From Nocardioides szechwanensis (GTDB lineage Bacteria; Actinomycetota; Actinomycetes; Propionibacteriales; Nocardioidaceae), in the NCBI RefSeq assembly GCF_900103935.1, contig NZ_FNIC01000003.1, positions 1 to 64,000 of the forward strand: a stretch of 64,000 nucleotides of DNA, written 5' to 3'. The number at the start of each line of letters is the position of its first letter. Positions within the stretch are counted from its first letter, which is position 1. The position numbers were made by a program, and so were the translations under genes. Below, piece after piece: positions 43,985 to 52,582 of this stretch. Below the pieces are notes generated by a model. That model worked only from the letters and a program-made list of their open reading frames with translations. It was not told where the DNA came from and ran no database searches.

Positions 43985-44889
43985 GCGCTCACCGCCGGCG
44001 GCCGCTCGCCGAGCGGCACCGATCGCTCGACAGGAGTGATGGAGCCGCCCCCGGAGCGGTACTGACGCAGCTGGACCGCCTCAGGCACCGGCCGACCCTG
44101 GCGGGCGTGGACGGCGGCCAGGATCTGGGTCGCCATCGCGCCGAGGTCGAGCAGCGCCTGGTGTGCGTGCGAGCGGCGGCCGAGGTCGACCTGCGCGATC
44201 GCGTCCGGGCCGCGCGCGGCCAGGGTGTCGATCAGCGCGGCCAGCTCGACGGCGTACCCCGTGGGCACCGACAGGGTCTCGAACAGCGAGCGGCGCACGG
44301 CCCACTCCCCCGCGAGCGGCTGCACCAGCCCGGCCAGCTCGGGGTAGTCGAGCGCGATCACGGGGCGCGCGACCAGCTCGGTCACGCGACCGCCGTCGAG
44401 CGGGCCACCCTGGCGATCGGAGGTCGGGCCGTCGAGCATCGGCCGCTCGTAGAAGCCCTTCACCAGCGCGACTCCCGGGTCGGTCAGCAGCGGCCCGAGC
44501 AGCCCGGGCACGAAGTGCGTGTCCCAGTCGAGGAGGTCGGCGTCCATGAACACCAGCACCTCGCCGCTCGTGACGAACAACGACTTCCACATCGCCTCAC
44601 CCTTGCCGGGGCGGGTGCCGAGGTCGGGCCGGATCTCCGCGGAGCGGTGCACCACGGCCCCGGCGTCGACCGCCACCGCGTACGTCGCGTCGGTGGAGTC
44701 GCTGTCGATCACGACGATCTCGTCGAGCAGCGCCACGGTCTCGACCAGGGCCTCGCGGACCCGGGTCACCACGTCGCCGACGGTGGCGGCCTCGTTGCGG
44801 GCCGGTACGACGAGGCTCACCCGGGTGTCGCCCTTGGCGGCGAGCAGGTCGTCGAGGGACCAGTCGTCCCAGTGAGCGGTGCGGAGCAC
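43981..44889 (-). CDS. gpgS: Glucosyl-3-phosphoglycerate synthase (GpgS)
   Basis: 302 residues; GTG start with TAGGGT 6 nt upstream (leaderless type). GT81 glycosyltransferase that makes glucosyl-3-phosphoglycerate, precursor of glucosylglycerate and methylglucose lipopolysaccharides. Seen: SLVVPARNEAATVGDVV (nucleotide-sugar fold), PGKGEAMWKSL, the metal-binding FMDADLLDWD, LVKGFYERP, and QPLAGEWAVRRSLFE. First gene of a coupled operon gpgS-folP2-extradiol-like-RibD-like. Confidence 0.9.
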   Translation of the reverse strand: MLRTAHWDDWSLDDLLAAKGDTRVSLVVPARNEAATVGDVVTRVREALVETVALLDEIVVIDSDSTDATYAVAVDAGAVVHRSAEIRPDLGTRPGKGEAMWKSLFVTSGEVLVFMDADLLDWDTHFVPGLLGPLLTDPGVALVKGFYERPMLDGPTSDRQGGPLDGGRVTELVARPVIALDYPELAGLVQPLAGEWAVRRSLFETLSVPTGYAVELAALIDTLAARGPDAIAQVDLGRRSHAHQALLDLGAMATQILAAVHARQGRPVPEAVQLRQYRSGGGSITPVERSVPLGERPPAVSA

Positions 44890-44895
44890 GTCGCG

Positions 44896-44901
44896 ACCCT
44901 A
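44896..44901 (-). promoter_or_regulatory. -10 hexamer TAGGGT, leaderless gpgS promoter
   Basis: Minus-strand TAGGGT, 6 nt, then the GTG at 44889. No Shine-Dalgarno sequence. Confidence 0.5.
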
Positions 44902-44920
44902 GCCCGGCGTCCACTGCGGA

Positions 44921-44950
44921 TGGTCTCGAGGCTCGCTCCGCTTGACCGCT
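44921..44950. repeat. Partial copy of the dispersed repeat
   Basis: ggtctcgaggctcgctccgc, matching one arm of the family (inverted orientation), between gpgS and the fic gene. Confidence 0.5.
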
Positions 44951-45614
44951 AGGGACGCTGTCGAAGGAGATCTAAGAAGACCTGGACAGTGAGCGTGTGG
45001 TCTGGCCCGGTTGCCGGTGGCGCGCCCATGCTCAGGTGCGCTGCCTGCCCGTACAGGAGCCCGTCGGGGCGTGGCTTGATCCGCACGAACGGCGGCAGGC
45101 CGTATCGGACAGCGACCCAGTTCGCCCAGGTGCGCGCGGTCCGTCCGTTGCCGTTGGCGAAGGGGTGGATGCGGACCCATTCACCGTGGGCAACGGCGGC
45201 GAGCTCGACGACGCCGAGGACCTGCCTGGTGTCGACCGGGCTGGTCCCAACCGGGATGGCGGCGTCGAGGCTGACCACGGATGCCTGCATCGACCTTTCG
45301 AACGTCGCGAGCTCGGCAGCGACCTGCTCGGGCGGGGCTCCGGAGGCCAGGATGCGGCCCCTCGTGCTGACGAGATGAACCTGGTAGTCGCGAAGGTCCG
45401 GGTCGGAGCTCCCTCGGAGAGCACCAAGATAGGAAGGCTTCGGCGGCGACGACGTCCCTCGATAGATGTCCCGGTGCCAGTGCTTGGCAAGGTCGATGGT
45501 CGGGGATTCTCGCCGCGCCGCGTTGGTCACCACATCCCGCAGGACGACCTTGATGTTCGACGCAATCCGTGTCTCGTCCTGGGGCGAGTCCTCGCCCCAG
45601 CTCGGTCCCGGCAT
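44949..45614 (-). CDS. Fic-domain protein (probable toxin/AMP transferase)
   Basis: 221 residues. Complete Fic core HPFANGNGRTARTW, with the catalytic His and the NGNGR phosphate-binding loop, plus the upstream helix region LGVVELAAVAHGEWVRI. Fic enzymes transfer AMP or other nucleotide moieties to target proteins. No inhibitory (S/T)xxxE(G/N) helix is obvious within it, so control probably comes from the small gene 2 bp upstream. Base composition is slightly less GC-rich than neighbours, consistent with acquisition. Confidence 0.85.
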   Translation of the reverse strand: MPGPSWGEDSPQDETRIASNIKVVLRDVVTNAARRESPTIDLAKHWHRDIYRGTSSPPKPSYLGALRGSSDPDLRDYQVHLVSTRGRILASGAPPEQVAAELATFERSMQASVVSLDAAIPVGTSPVDTRQVLGVVELAAVAHGEWVRIHPFANGNGRTARTWANWVAVRYGLPPFVRIKPRPDGLLYGQAAHLSMGAPPATGPDHTLTVQVFLDLLRQRP

Positions 45615-45616
45615 CC

Positions 45617-45991
45617 TCAGCGCCGCGCGAAGGCGGCCAGCACTCCGAACGGGTCGTCCAGCGTCGACTCGTCCTGGGTGCGGGCAGCGACTCCTGCGGT
45701 GTTCGCTACATCACGCATCGGGTCGAGCCCCGACTCCTCACCAACCGCAACGGCGTCGATCCAGTCCTCGACGTCGCCCTGACCCGCCTGGTTGTAGGTG
45801 CGAACGACCTCCAGCGCTTCGGTGAGGCGGCGCTCCATGTCCGCCCCCAGCAAGGCGACCTCGTGCTCGATGGCACGCTCCGCCACCTCAGTCATCGACG
45901 TGCCCTGGGCAGCAGCCAGTCGCTTCAGCGCCTCCTTCGTCTGGGGTCGCTTGAAGCGCATCGGGAACGTGCTGTCGCGCGGCTTCGTCAC
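45617..45991 (-). CDS. Ribbon-helix-helix-like antitoxin partner of Fic
   Basis: 124 residues from GTG 45991; an upstream ATG would add unrelated sequence. The N-terminus TFPMRFKRPQTKEALKRLAA followed by TSMTEVAERAIEHEVA looks like a ribbon-helix-helix (beta-alpha-alpha) DNA-binding fold with a C-terminal acidic region that could bind the toxin. Placed 2 bp before fic, the standard antitoxin-first order. No HTH or Phd domain is seen. The toxin-antitoxin role is inferred from order and fold. Confidence 0.6.
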   Translation of the reverse strand: MTKPRDSTFPMRFKRPQTKEALKRLAAAQGTSMTEVAERAIEHEVALLGADMERRLTEALEVVRTYNQAGQGDVEDWIDAVAVGEESGLDPMRDVANTAGVAARTQDESTLDDPFGVLAAFARR

Positions 45992-46068
45992 GCCTACGAT
46001 CGTCCTCCTCGGCCAAGTGGATGTCAATCCACTCACCTGACATCCAGATCGCCCGGAACCGCTGCGGG

Positions 46069-46974
46069 TCAGGGGTGGACCAGAGCACCGATCCGACGGA
46101 CCAGGTCGTCGAGGGCGGCGGCCGCCGCGGGGCTCATCGCGGCCATGTCGATGAAGCCGTGGATGAGCCCGTCGTACCGGGTTTGGTCGACCGGGACCCC
46201 CGCGGCGGCCAGCGCGTCGGCGTACGCCTCGCCCTCGTCGCGCAACGGGTCGAACTCGGCGGTGACCACCACGGCCGGCGCCAGCCCGGTGAGGTCGCCC
46301 AGCAGCGGCGCCACCCGCGGGTCATCGGGGTCGGTGGGCCCGTAGTGGGTGAAGAACCAGTCCATCGTGGCCGCCTCGAGCAGGTAGCCCTCGGCGTTGT
46401 CGGCGCGCGAGACGTAGTCGCCGAGCGGGTGGGTCGCGGGATAGATCAGCACCTGAGCACCGACCAGGTCGCGGTGCTGCTGGGCCACGACGGCGGCCAG
46501 GTTGCCCCCGGCGCTGTCGCCGCCCACCGCGAGGAGGTCGTTGCCGCCGAGATCAGCGAGCCGCTCGGCGACCCACACCAGCGCGGCCGACGCGTCCTCG
46601 ACCGCCGCCGGGAACGGCGCCTCCGGCGCGAGCCGGTAGGCCACCGATACGACCACGCACGACGCGCCCGCGCAGATCCGGCGGCAGATCTGGTCGTGGG
46701 TGTCGAGGTCGCCGATCACGAACCCGCCGCCGTGCAGGTAGAGCATCGTGGGCCACGGCACGTCGCCGTCGGGGCGATAGACGCGCGCATCCATCCCGGC
46801 GACGGTGGTGGCCTCCACAGCCCCGACGGGGACGACGTCCTCGGGCCGCACCAGGTCCACCGACATCGCCCGCAGCGCCTTGCGTGCGGACTCCGGCGTT
46901 CCCTCATGCATGGGCGGGTATCCGCTGCCGGCGATGAAGTCGAGGAGGCCTTTGGTGGCGGGGTCGAGAGGCAT
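46069..46974 (-). CDS. Alpha/beta hydrolase, hormone-sensitive-lipase family esterase
   Basis: 301 residues, ATG at 46974. HSL family: oxyanion-hole HGGGFVIGD, nucleophile elbow GGDSAGGNLAA, catalytic Asp near TAEFDPLRDEG and His in DGLIHGFIDM. Cytoplasmic (no signal). TTGGAT 6 nt before the ATG could be a weak -10. Substrate unknown; similar to LipH/LipI-type short-chain esterases. Confidence 0.88.
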   Translation of the reverse strand: MPLDPATKGLLDFIAGSGYPPMHEGTPESARKALRAMSVDLVRPEDVVPVGAVEATTVAGMDARVYRPDGDVPWPTMLYLHGGGFVIGDLDTHDQICRRICAGASCVVVSVAYRLAPEAPFPAAVEDASAALVWVAERLADLGGNDLLAVGGDSAGGNLAAVVAQQHRDLVGAQVLIYPATHPLGDYVSRADNAEGYLLEAATMDWFFTHYGPTDPDDPRVAPLLGDLTGLAPAVVVTAEFDPLRDEGEAYADALAAAGVPVDQTRYDGLIHGFIDMAAMSPAAAAALDDLVRRIGALVHP

Positions 46975-47055
46975 AGTCGAATCCAACCATCCCCCGGAAA
47001 GGCCAGCCGGCGCCGGGCCGCCGAGTTCAGCCAACCTACGACGCGCGGACTTCCG

Positions 47056-47061
47056 TACAGT
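47056..47061 (+). promoter_or_regulatory. -10 hexamer TACAGT
   Basis: TACAGT lies 7 nt before the ATG at 47069 of a small hypothetical gene. Confidence 0.35.
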
Positions 47062-47068
47062 TTGGGGC

Positions 47069-47335
47069 ATGAAGGACTTCGCCGGGACACACAGCGAACG
47101 GACCATGTCTGTCACCGACGCCGCCGTGGTCTCGATCGGCCACTTCGAGGAGCTTCGTCGCGTGCGTGCAGACGTGACCAGCGCTGCTCTGGTACTCGCC
47201 CGCGAGCTCAACGACACCGGGCGACGCACCGACCTCGACGAGGCGATAGCCGCATTCGGGCTGGATCGGGCCGAGCTGACGGCAGAGCTGGCCGCCGACC
47301 TCAGCGCGTCAGGTAGCGCAGCACGGCCCGCCTGA
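47069..47335 (+). CDS. Small protein of unknown function
   Basis: 88 residues, predicted mostly helical and acidic (IGHFEELRRVRADVTSAALV, DLDEAIAAFGLDRAELTAEL). No family recognised. Support comes from the TACAGT hexamer at leaderless distance, codon bias, and the position divergent from the esterase. The last 35 bp overlap the convergent amidase gene. May be a small regulator; this is a guess. Confidence 0.45.
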   Translation: MKDFAGTHSERTMSVTDAAVVSIGHFEELRRVRADVTSAALVLARELNDTGRRTDLDEAIAAFGLDRAELTAELAADLSASGSAARPA

Positions 47336-48080
47336 GGCCGTCGGCGTAGTCGGACTGGCCGGCGGTGCTGGTCATCCGGCGCGCGTCGCGACGGCTGCGC
47401 ATGTTGCCGAGCTCGACCATCACGGTCGGCACGTCGGAGAGGTTGAGAGTGCCGAGGTCGGAACGGAAGTCGAGGCCGTCGCCACCGGCGATGTAGTTGG
47501 CGGCCGGGAAGCCGGCCTCTCGCAGCGCCCGCCGGACGGTCACAGCCAATGCACGGGAGGACCGGAAGATGTCGTGGGTCCAGCGGCGCCGGTCGGTGGG
47601 AGCGATCACGTGGAAGCCACGAGCCCCGGAGGCGTACGTGCCGTCGCCGTGGATGCTGAGCTTGAGGTCGGCGTCGACCTTGTTGCCGGCCCGGCCCCGG
47701 GTGTCGACGCACGGCCCCCAGCGGTCCTGGCGGTTGCTGGTCCGCGTGAGCACGACCTTCGCGCCGAGGAAGACCAGACGCGCCTGGAGCCGGCGAGCGA
47801 CCCGCCAGGCGAACGTGGCCTCGGAGAAGCCTCCGTTGGTCGCGGTGCCCGTGGTGTTGCAGGCCTTGCGGAACCCGCCCGCGGGCACCAGCCGGTTGAT
47901 CTGGCGCGGGAAGTTGTGGTTGCCGAGCTGGTGACCCGGGTCGATCACCACGACCCGTCCCGCGAGCGGCTGCGCCCGCGCGGAACCGGCGTCCGGTCGC
48001 GCCTCGACGCCGGCCGCCGCCCCCACGGGCAGCGTCAGCGCGAGGGCCACGGCCACCGCGGCCGCCGTACGAGGCCTCAC
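47301..48080 (-). CDS. N-acetylmuramoyl-L-alanine amidase (Amidase_3)
   Basis: 259 residues; GTG overlaps the galE stop by GTGA. Sec signal (TAAAVAVALALTLPVGAAAG), then zinc amidase domain: VVVIDPGHQLGNHN (first His), the Glu in NGGFSEATFAWRVARRL, LKLSIHGDGTYASG (second His), and PTVMVELGNMRSRRDARRM with the catalytic Glu. Cleaves the peptide stem from peptidoglycan. Coupling with galE hints at an envelope operon. Confidence 0.88.
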   Translation of the reverse strand: MRPRTAAAVAVALALTLPVGAAAGVEARPDAGSARAQPLAGRVVVIDPGHQLGNHNFPRQINRLVPAGGFRKACNTTGTATNGGFSEATFAWRVARRLQARLVFLGAKVVLTRTSNRQDRWGPCVDTRGRAGNKVDADLKLSIHGDGTYASGARGFHVIAPTDRRRWTHDIFRSSRALAVTVRRALREAGFPAANYIAGGDGLDFRSDLGTLNLSDVPTVMVELGNMRSRRDARRMTSTAGQSDYADGLRRAVLRYLTR

Positions 48081-49081
48081 TCGTAGCCCAGGATCTCCTG
48101 GCGCTTCTCGCCCCAGGCCAGCGCGGAGGCGATCGCGTCGTCGAGGCTCAGCTCCGTGCTCCAGCCGAGGAGCTGCGCGGACTTGTCGGCGTTGGCGAAG
48201 GCACCGACGGCGTCGCCGGGCCGTGGCGGCGCCTCGGCGAGCGGGACGCCGCTGCCGAAGACCCGCTCGAAGGACGCGACCAGCTCACGGACGGTGACCC
48301 CCTCACCGGTGCCGATGTTGATGACCGTGCTGGTCGAGCCGACCGAGGCGATCACGTCGTCGAACTGCTCGATCGCGCGCACGTGGGCGCGGGCGAGGTC
48401 CCAGACGTGGATGTAGTCGCGGATGCCGGTGCCGTCGCGGGTGGGGTGCTCGACGCCGGTGATCGTGAAGGCGTCCTTCTGGCCGCGGGCGGCCATGACC
48501 AGCTGGCCGAGCACGTGCGACGGCTCCTTGGCGTAGATGCCGGACTCGAGGTCGGGGTCGGAGCCGATCGGGTTGAAGTAGCGCAGGATGATCGCGCGCA
48601 GGTCGGTGGCGGCCGCCATGTCCTCGAGGACCTGCTCCATCATCCGCTTGGTGCGGGCGTAGGGCGACTGGGGGTCGAGCGGGTCCTGCTCGGTCACCTC
48701 GAAGTCGTCCTTGGTCGCGTAGAGCGACGCCGAGGACGAGAAGAGCACGCGGTTCTTGCCGAGGGCCGCGAGCTCGTCGAAGAGCTCCAGCGACTTCGCG
48801 ACGTTGTCGCGGTAATACATGTAGGGCTGCTCCACCGACTCCGGTACGACGATCCGTGCAGCCATGTGGATGGTGGCGTCGAGGTCGGGGTGCTCGGCGA
48901 CGATCCGCCGGAGCAGCTCGCGGTCAGCGATGTCGCCCTCGTAGAACGCCCGGTCGCGCACGAAGACGAGCGGGCCGTTGAGCAGCGAGTCGAGGATGAT
49001 CGGGGTGTGCCCGGCCTGCTCGAGCGCCTTGGCCGTGGTCGAACCGATGTAGCCGGCGCCGCCGGTGACGAGAACCTTCAT
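48077..49081 (-). CDS. galE: UDP-glucose 4-epimerase
   Basis: 334 residues. Extended SDR: VTGGAGYIGS at the N-terminus, HMAARIVVPESV, SSSASLYA, catalytic YARTK, RYFNPIGSDP and YIHVWDLARAHV. Interconverts UDP-glucose and UDP-galactose for wall polysaccharide. A dispersed repeat copy lies just upstream (49110-49147). Could also act on GlcNAc-type substrates. Confidence 0.88.
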   Translation of the reverse strand: MKVLVTGGAGYIGSTTAKALEQAGHTPIILDSLLNGPLVFVRDRAFYEGDIADRELLRRIVAEHPDLDATIHMAARIVVPESVEQPYMYYRDNVAKSLELFDELAALGKNRVLFSSSASLYATKDDFEVTEQDPLDPQSPYARTKRMMEQVLEDMAAATDLRAIILRYFNPIGSDPDLESGIYAKEPSHVLGQLVMAARGQKDAFTITGVEHPTRDGTGIRDYIHVWDLARAHVRAIEQFDDVIASVGSTSTVINIGTGEGVTVRELVASFERVFGSGVPLAEAPPRPGDAVGAFANADKSAQLLGWSTELSLDDAIASALAWGEKRQEILGYE

Positions 49082-49109
49082 GCCGGGCAGGATATCGGCC
49101 GCCCCCCAC

Positions 49110-49147
49110 GGTGGTTGAGGCGCGAGCGCAGCGAGCCTCGAAACCCC
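49110..49147. repeat. Dispersed palindromic repeat copy
   Basis: GGTGGTTGAGGCGCGAGCGC and GCGAGCCTCGAAACCCC; it ends one base before the stop codon of the SRPBCC gene. Confidence 0.85.
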
Positions 49148-49148
49148 C

Positions 49149-49646
49149 TCAGCCGCGGGCGAGCAGCTCGTCGAGCTTCTCGTAACCCTCGTTGACGCCG
49201 ACCTCCATGCCGCTGGACAGGATCAGGTCGCGCAACTCCATCGACTCGACGACGCTGACGCCGACGATCCGGGTGCGGCCGCCCTCGAGCGGCTCGAACC
49301 TCAGTGTCTCGAGCGAGACCGAGTCGGGCTCGCCACCCCAGGTGAACGTCTGCACGAGGCGTTCGGGCGACCGCACCTCGTGGAAGGACCCGAAGAACGT
49401 CTCGTGCAGGTCCTCGCGCTCGGCGGTGTAGCTCCAGCTGCCGCCGGTGCGCGCGTCCCAGTGCTCGATCCGGGTGTCGATGCTGCGCGGCCCGATCCAC
49501 TGCACGAACAGCTCCGGGTCGACCCAGGCCTGGAACACCCGCTCGGGCGGTGCGTCGAACTCGCGGGTCATCGTGATCGTGGGGACCTCCGGGTCGGCCT
49601 CGATCGTGGTCTGCTTGGTGGTTGTGCTGCCGGTGGTGGCACTCAT
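49149..49646 (-). CDS. SRPBCC/AHSA1-family protein
   Basis: 165 residues; ATG overlaps the ArsR stop by ATGA. Activator-of-Hsp90-like START fold: ITMTREFDAPPERVFQAWVD, LFVQWIGPRS, WSYTAEREDLHETFFGSFHE, TFTWGGEPDS. Commonly paired with an ArsR-type regulator as here; the ligand is unknown. Confidence 0.88.
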   Translation of the reverse strand: MSATTGSTTTKQTTIEADPEVPTITMTREFDAPPERVFQAWVDPELFVQWIGPRSIDTRIEHWDARTGGSWSYTAEREDLHETFFGSFHEVRSPERLVQTFTWGGEPDSVSLETLRFEPLEGGRTRIVGVSVVESMELRDLILSSGMEVGVNEGYEKLDELLARG

Positions 49647-49981
49647 GGTGCTTCTCCTTCGGACTCGTCCTCTCGGGCCAGCAGCGCGTCGAGGCGGCTG
49701 AACCGCTCCTCGGCCTCCTGGCGGTATCGCTCGATCCACTTCGTCATCAGGTCGAACACCTCCGCTTCGAGGTGCACCGGACGCCGTTGCGCGTCGCGGC
49801 TGCGGCTGACGAGACCGGCCTCCTCCAGCACCTTCAGGTGCTTGGAGATCGCCTGCAGGCTGACGTCGTACGGCGCCGCGAGCTCGCCGACCGTGGCGTC
49901 GGCGACCGCAAGCCGCGCGACGAGGTCGCGCCGGGTCGGGTCGCCGAGCGCCTGGAACACCCGCGACAGCTGGTCCGCCAT
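49643..49981 (-). CDS. ArsR-family transcriptional regulator
   Basis: 112 residues; ATG at 49981 preceded by GAGGAGGA. Winged helix: VFQALGDPTRRDLVARLA, VGELAAPYDVSLQAISKHLK, LEEAGLVSRSRDAQRRPVHL. No metal-binding ELCVCD-type cysteines, so it belongs to the non-metal SdpR-like group that precedes SRPBCC genes. Two CAACC-N4-GGTTG palindromes flank its promoter, indicating autorepression. Confidence 0.9.
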   Translation of the reverse strand: MADQLSRVFQALGDPTRRDLVARLAVADATVGELAAPYDVSLQAISKHLKVLEEAGLVSRSRDAQRRPVHLEAEVFDLMTKWIERYRQEAEERFSRLDALLAREDESEGEAP

Positions 49982-49992
49982 CACATCCTCCT

Positions 49993-50006
49993 CAACCGAT
50001 TGGTTG
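49993..50006. promoter_or_regulatory. ArsR operator, proximal half-pair
   Basis: CAACCGATTGGTTG, a CAACC-N4-GGTTG palindrome located between the -10 and the start codon of the arsR gene. Confidence 0.6.
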
Positions 50007-50012
50007 ACGAAA

Positions 50013-50041
50013 ACGCTAAGACCGTTGCTCCCCTTTGTCAA
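50013..50041 (-). promoter_or_regulatory. arsR-SRPBCC promoter
   Basis: Minus strand: TTGACA (-35, complement of 50036-50041), 17-bp spacer, TAGCGT (-10, complement of 50013-50018). The -35 overlaps the distal operator. Confidence 0.65.
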
Positions 50042-50052
50042 CCATCAGGTTG
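50039..50052. promoter_or_regulatory. ArsR operator, distal half-pair
   Basis: CAACCATCAGGTTG, the same CAACC-N4-GGTTG palindrome overlapping the -35 hexamer, 46 bp from the proximal copy. Confidence 0.6.
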
Positions 50053-50066
50053 CGGATGGCCGTGCG

Positions 50067-50939
50067 TCATTGATGCGACTCCTCGAGGAGCCGCGTCAGG
50101 TAGGCGCCGTACCCGCTCTTCGCCAAACCCTCGGCGAGACCGGCGAGACCGTCGTCGTCGATGAAGCCCATCCGCCAGGCCACCTCCTCGGGCGCACCGA
50201 TCTTGGTGTCCTGGCGCTTCTCGATCGCCCGCACGAAGTTGCTGGCGTCGTTCATGTCGTCGAAGGTCCCGGTGTCCAGCCAGGCGGAGCCTCGAGGCAG
50301 CACCTCGACCTGGAGGCGTCCCTGCTCGAGGTAGAGCCGGTTGAGGTCGGTGATCTCGAGCTCGCCGCGCGCCGACGGCTCGAGGTGCTTCGCCATCTCC
50401 ACGACGCCGTTGTCATAGAAGTAGAGCCCCGGGACGGCGTAGTGGCTCCGCGGGCGCTCCGGCTTCTCCTCGAGCGACAACGCCCGGCCCTCATCGTCGA
50501 ACTCCACCACGCCGTAGGACGTCGGGTCGGCGACGCGGTAGCCGAAGACGGCAGCGCCATCGATGTCTGCGAAGCGCCGCAGCCGGGTGCCCAGACCTGC
50601 GCCGTGGAAGATGTTGTCGCCCAGCACCAGGCCGGCGGTCTCACCACCGATGTGCTTCTCGCCGATCACGAACGCCTGGGCCAGCCCGTCCGGCGACGGC
50701 TGCACGGCGTAGCTGATGTCGATCCCGAACTGGGACCCGTCACCCAACAGCCGGCGGAACTGCTCCGACTCGTGCGGGGTGGTGATCACGAGGACCTCGC
50801 GGATGCCGGCGAGCATCAGCGTGGAGAGCGGGTAGTAGATCATCGGCTTGTCGTAGATCGGCATCAGCTGCTTGCTCACCGCGTGCGTGATCGGGTGCAG
50901 ACGGGAGCCGGTGCCGCCGGCCAGGATGATTCCGCGCAT
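50067..50939 (-). CDS. rmlA: Glucose-1-phosphate thymidylyltransferase
   Basis: 290 residues. First step of dTDP-L-rhamnose synthesis (dTTP + Glc-1-P). Motifs: [61 protein letters not shown]. Length normal. Divergent from rmlB with only 22 bp between the start codons; the rmlC-rmlD fusion is about 1.6 kb away. Confidence 0.95.
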   Translation of the reverse strand: MRGIILAGGTGSRLHPITHAVSKQLMPIYDKPMIYYPLSTLMLAGIREVLVITTPHESEQFRRLLGDGSQFGIDISYAVQPSPDGLAQAFVIGEKHIGGETAGLVLGDNIFHGAGLGTRLRRFADIDGAAVFGYRVADPTSYGVVEFDDEGRALSLEEKPERPRSHYAVPGLYFYDNGVVEMAKHLEPSARGELEITDLNRLYLEQGRLQVEVLPRGSAWLDTGTFDDMNDASNFVRAIEKRQDTKIGAPEEVAWRMGFIDDDGLAGLAEGLAKSGYGAYLTRLLEESHQ

Positions 50940-50949
50940 GGCCGGAGCC

Positions 50950-51963
<1,014 letters not shown>

Positions 51964-51964
51964 C

Positions 51965-52075
51965 GGTGGTTGAGGTGCGAGCGAAGCGAGCTCTCCCAAC
52001 GGTGGTTGAGGTGCGAGCGAAGCGAGCTCTCCCAACGGTGGTTGAGGTGCGAGCGAAGCGAGCCTCGAAACCACC
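51965..52075. repeat. Tandem array of the dispersed repeat (three units)
   Basis: Two 36-bp units (51965-52000, 52001-52036) with the 5' arm ending in agctctcccaac, then a full 39-bp palindromic copy (52037-52075). Starts 1 bp after the rmlB stop and ends 1 bp before the stop codon of the convergent GIY-YIG gene. Confidence 0.95.
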
Positions 52076-52076
52076 C

Positions 52077-52382
52077 TCAGGACGGATCACCGCGCTTTCG
52101 ACGCGCCGATGGCCGGCGCGACAGTTCCGGCAACGCGTCGAAGTCCCCACGGATCAGCGCCTCCCTCTTCGCCCGGCTCCATCCCTGCACCCGCTTCTCG
52201 AAAGCGAACGCCTCCGCGATCGAGTCGAACTCCGCGTTCCACACCAGCACGACCGGTTGGCGGCACCGCGTGTACGCCGCTCCCCCGTCGTTGTTGTGCT
52301 GCCAGAGGCGGGTGTCGAGGTCCCACGTGCTGCCGACGTAGTAGCTCCCGTCGCTGCAGCGCACGATGTAGGCGTGAGGCAT
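52077..52382 (-). CDS. GIY-YIG (URI-type) endonuclease-domain protein
   Basis: 101 residues, a single GIY-YIG domain: AYIVRCSDGSYYVGSTWDL (the GIY and YIG equivalents), the catalytic Arg in DTRLWQHNNDGG, EAFAFEKRVQGWSRAKREAL with the metal-binding Glu, and a basic tail RRPSARRKRGD. Small proteins of this UPF0213-like type occur in many bacteria; their biological role is mostly unknown. The gene is enclosed by dispersed repeats (51965-52075 after it, 52459-52561 before it), so a link with repeat mobility is worth testing. Confidence 0.88.
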   Translation of the reverse strand: MPHAYIVRCSDGSYYVGSTWDLDTRLWQHNNDGGAAYTRCRQPVVLVWNAEFDSIAEAFAFEKRVQGWSRAKREALIRGDFDALPELSRRPSARRKRGDPS

Positions 52383-52458
52383 GCCCCGAACGATGCGACG
52401 TACGACGGCAGCGCGCGAGTACGTCGATGCTCGCCTGTGGATGACCGCGTCCGCGTGG

Positions 52459-52561
52459 GGTGGTTTCGAGGCTCCTCGCTAGCGCTCGTCGCACCTCAAC
52501 CACCGTCGAACTCACTCTCAACGGTGGTTGAGGTGCGAGCGAAGCGAGCCTCGAAACCACG
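52459..52561. repeat. Dispersed palindromic repeat, two opposed copies
   Basis: Inverted 46-bp copy 52459-52504 (GGTGGTTTCGAGGCTCCTCG to CACCTCAACCACC) and a direct copy from 52523 to about 52561. They lie between the GIY-YIG gene and the rmlC-rmlD fusion. Confidence 0.9.
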
Positions 52562-52582
52562 CCACGCTGTCACGGGGGCCTC

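Noticed and set aside
45888..46088. Small minus-strand ORF of 66 codons beside the antitoxin gene
   Set aside because: It overlaps the antitoxin gene in another frame and has no promoter, ribosome site or recognised family.
51965..52075. CRISPR-like direct repeats near an endonuclease gene
   Set aside because: The units are contiguous without spacers, occur elsewhere singly and in both orientations, and no cas genes are present.
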